Source: Ruminococcus sp. CAG:403 (lineage in GTDB: Bacteria > Bacillota > Clostridia > Oscillospirales > Ruminococcaceae). From it: a stretch of 7,898 bases of DNA. Numbering within the stretch: the stretch's first letter is position 1; every line of letters begins with the position of its first letter. The translations under genes and the position numbers were made by a program. The stretch lies in contig FR899088.1 of the NCBI GenBank assembly GCA_000437255.1, positions 47,808-55,705 of the forward strand, read 5' to 3'. Shown here piece after piece: positions 7,150-7,898 of this stretch. Under the pieces are notes generated by a model. The model did no database searches. It was not told the origin of the DNA and saw only the letters and a list, made by a program, of their open reading frames with translations.

Positions 7150-7179
7150 TTACGCTTTTTCTGTCTTTTAAATCCGCAC

Positions 7180-7446
7180 TTATTCGCCGAATCCATCCTC
7201 AAACAATGCAACTACTTCATCCAAAACAGCCTGCTCCTCTGCACCGTTGCATACGATTTCTACTTCGCAGCCCTTCTTCATGCAAGCAGACATGATCTGC
7301 ATGGGTGCCTTTGCCTTTACGGTTTTTCCATTTGCCTGCAAGGTAACTTCGCAATCTGGATGTGCCTTTACAGCCTTTGCCAGAATGCCTGCCGGTCTCA
7401 TGTGCATACCCTGTTCGTTGATTACGATTACTTTTTTGCTTACCAT
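7180..7446 (-). CDS. ptsH: HPr phosphocarrier protein, first copy (Ala at the Ser46 site)
   Basis: Cytoplasmic PTS phosphocarrier, 88 residues. EQGMHMRPAGIL carries the phospho-accepting His15 and Arg17, and the C-terminus ends GFGE much as B. subtilis HPr ends EGLGE. The segment that normally holds the HPr kinase serine (NGKTVNLKSIMGVMS in B. subtilis) reads NGKTVKAKAPMQIMS here, so the serine is replaced by Ala47 (one residue longer numbering) and the next residue is Pro. The phosphocarrier function looks intact while the catabolite-repression function looks lost. Four cysteines (32, 55, 60, 66) are unusually many for an HPr. The start ATG at 7446 has AAGGAG 8 nt upstream. The gene is 69 nt after the fruA stop and 105 nt before a second, divergent HPr gene. 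Which of the two is the general HPr and which a specialised one cannot be told from sequence alone. Confidence 0.93.
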   Translation of the reverse strand: MVSKKVIVINEQGMHMRPAGILAKAVKAHPDCEVTLQANGKTVKAKAPMQIMSACMKKGCEVEIVCNGAEEQAVLDEVVALFEDGFGE

Positions 7447-7515
7447 AATAATTTCTCCTTTAATATGATTTTCTATACAAATTTTTTCAAAACAAATTGA
7501 AATACATTCGAATGC

Positions 7516-7898
7516 TTATGCTTCTACACGCTTTTTCTTGAGCAATGCCAACATCAGCATGCCAACCAAAGAACCTACAACGAGTGACAACAGATACATT
7601 GCCCAGTTGCCAACCACTGCGAATACGAAGATTCCGCCGTGCGGTGCCATCAAAGTGCAGTCAAATGCCATAGACATACCGCCTGCAACGGCTGCTCCAA
7701 CCATACAGGAAGGAATTACACGCATCGGGTCTGCTGCTGCATACGGAATTGCACCTTCTGTAATAAAGCTGAGTCCCATGATGTAGTTTACCGGGCCATT
7801 CTTGCGTTCTTCAGCAGTCCAACGATTCTTAAAGAATGTGGTAGACAGTGCAATAGCAATTGGAGGAACCATACCGCCAATCATAACGGCTGCCATAA
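7516..7898 (-). CDS. fruA: Fructose-specific PTS permease, C-terminal end of the IIC domain (5' part outside the window)
   Basis: Inner-membrane permease that imports fructose and phosphorylates it to fructose 1-phosphate with phosphate relayed from HPr. Only the last 126 residues are in the window; the frame stays open to the edge, and the ATG at 7896 is internal. The family hallmark GLSFITEGAIPYAAADP (about residues 42-58 of the visible part) is present, preceded by GGMVPPIAIAL and followed by hydrophobic stretches (roughly 62-79 and 91-120) fitting the last transmembrane helices, ending in the basic tail KKKRVEA. A IIC C-terminus like this is typical of FruA-type IIABC or IIBC proteins; the order of the IIA and IIB domains cannot be seen. 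The sugar is inferred from the family. The gene stops 69 nt before the first HPr gene on the same strand, so they may share a transcript. Confidence 0.9.
   Translation of the reverse strand, partial: MAAVMIGGMVPPIAIALSTTFFKNRWTAEERKNGPVNYIMGLSFITEGAIPYAAADPMRVIPSCMVGAAVAGGMSMAFDCTLMAPHGGIFVFAVVGNWAMYLLSLVVGSLVGMLMLALLKKKRVEA

Noticed and set aside
7462..7490. Possible promoter on the - strand before the first HPr gene (TTGAAA, 17-nt spacer, CATATT)
   Set aside because: The -10 match is only 4 of 6 and it touches the Shine-Dalgarno, so a transcript starting from it would lose the ribosome binding site. The gap is AT-rich, making such matches likely by chance.
7505..7514. 10-bp palindrome CATTCGAATG just after the fruA stop codon
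   Set aside because: Short, without flanking symmetry, not placed as a known operator; expected by chance at this length.
1..7898. Search for cre (catabolite-responsive) sites, mobile elements, CRISPR repeats, tRNA or rRNA genes
   Set aside because: Reading the intergenic gaps gave no convincing cre match, and I saw no repeat arrays, transposase-like proteins or RNA genes. The upstream promoters of both blocks lie outside the window.

Overview
The window carries two converging blocks of central carbon metabolism on one low-to-medium GC chromosome segment. The proteins look like those of an anaerobic Firmicute, most likely a gut-type Clostridia/Oscillospirales member. The grounds are the class III (Firmicutes-type) fructose-1,6-bisphosphatase, the short (about 544 aa) Clostridia-like enzyme I, two HPr proteins side by side, and strong AGGAGG-type ribosome binding sites. 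No taxonomic search was possible, so this is inference.

Left block, + strand (1-2461): the C-terminal two thirds of xylose isomerase (xylA, cut by the window edge), then xylulokinase (xylB) 37 nt downstream, closed by an intrinsic terminator. Together they convert D-xylose to D-xylulose 5-phosphate for the pentose phosphate pathway.

Right block, - strand (7898 down to about 2490): in transcription order, the 3' end of a fructose PTS permease (fruA, cut by the window edge), a first HPr gene, a second and clearly different HPr gene, inorganic pyrophosphatase (ppa), PTS enzyme I (ptsI), and class III fructose-1,6-bisphosphatase (fbp). Gaps are 69, 105, 57, about 14 (or a 4-nt overlap, depending on the ptsI start) and 96 nt. 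The block ends in an intrinsic terminator that faces the xylB terminator. Enzyme I takes phosphate from PEP and gives it to HPr, which feeds sugar-specific permeases such as FruA. Fructose imported this way usually reaches fructose 1,6-bisphosphate through FruK, and Fbp works on that same metabolite in the gluconeogenic direction.

The most notable features are regulatory. Neither HPr has a serine at the position of the HPr kinase target Ser46, although both keep the catalytic His15. The 105-nt gap between the HPr genes holds a set of mutually exclusive RNA hairpins. A perfect 13-bp hairpin sits just upstream of the fbp ribosome binding site. Apart from these, the window is ordinary metabolism: I see no mobile element, CRISPR array, defence gene, rRNA or tRNA, and no clear sign of an undescribed multi-gene system. 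There is no gene-free stretch longer than 141 nt.
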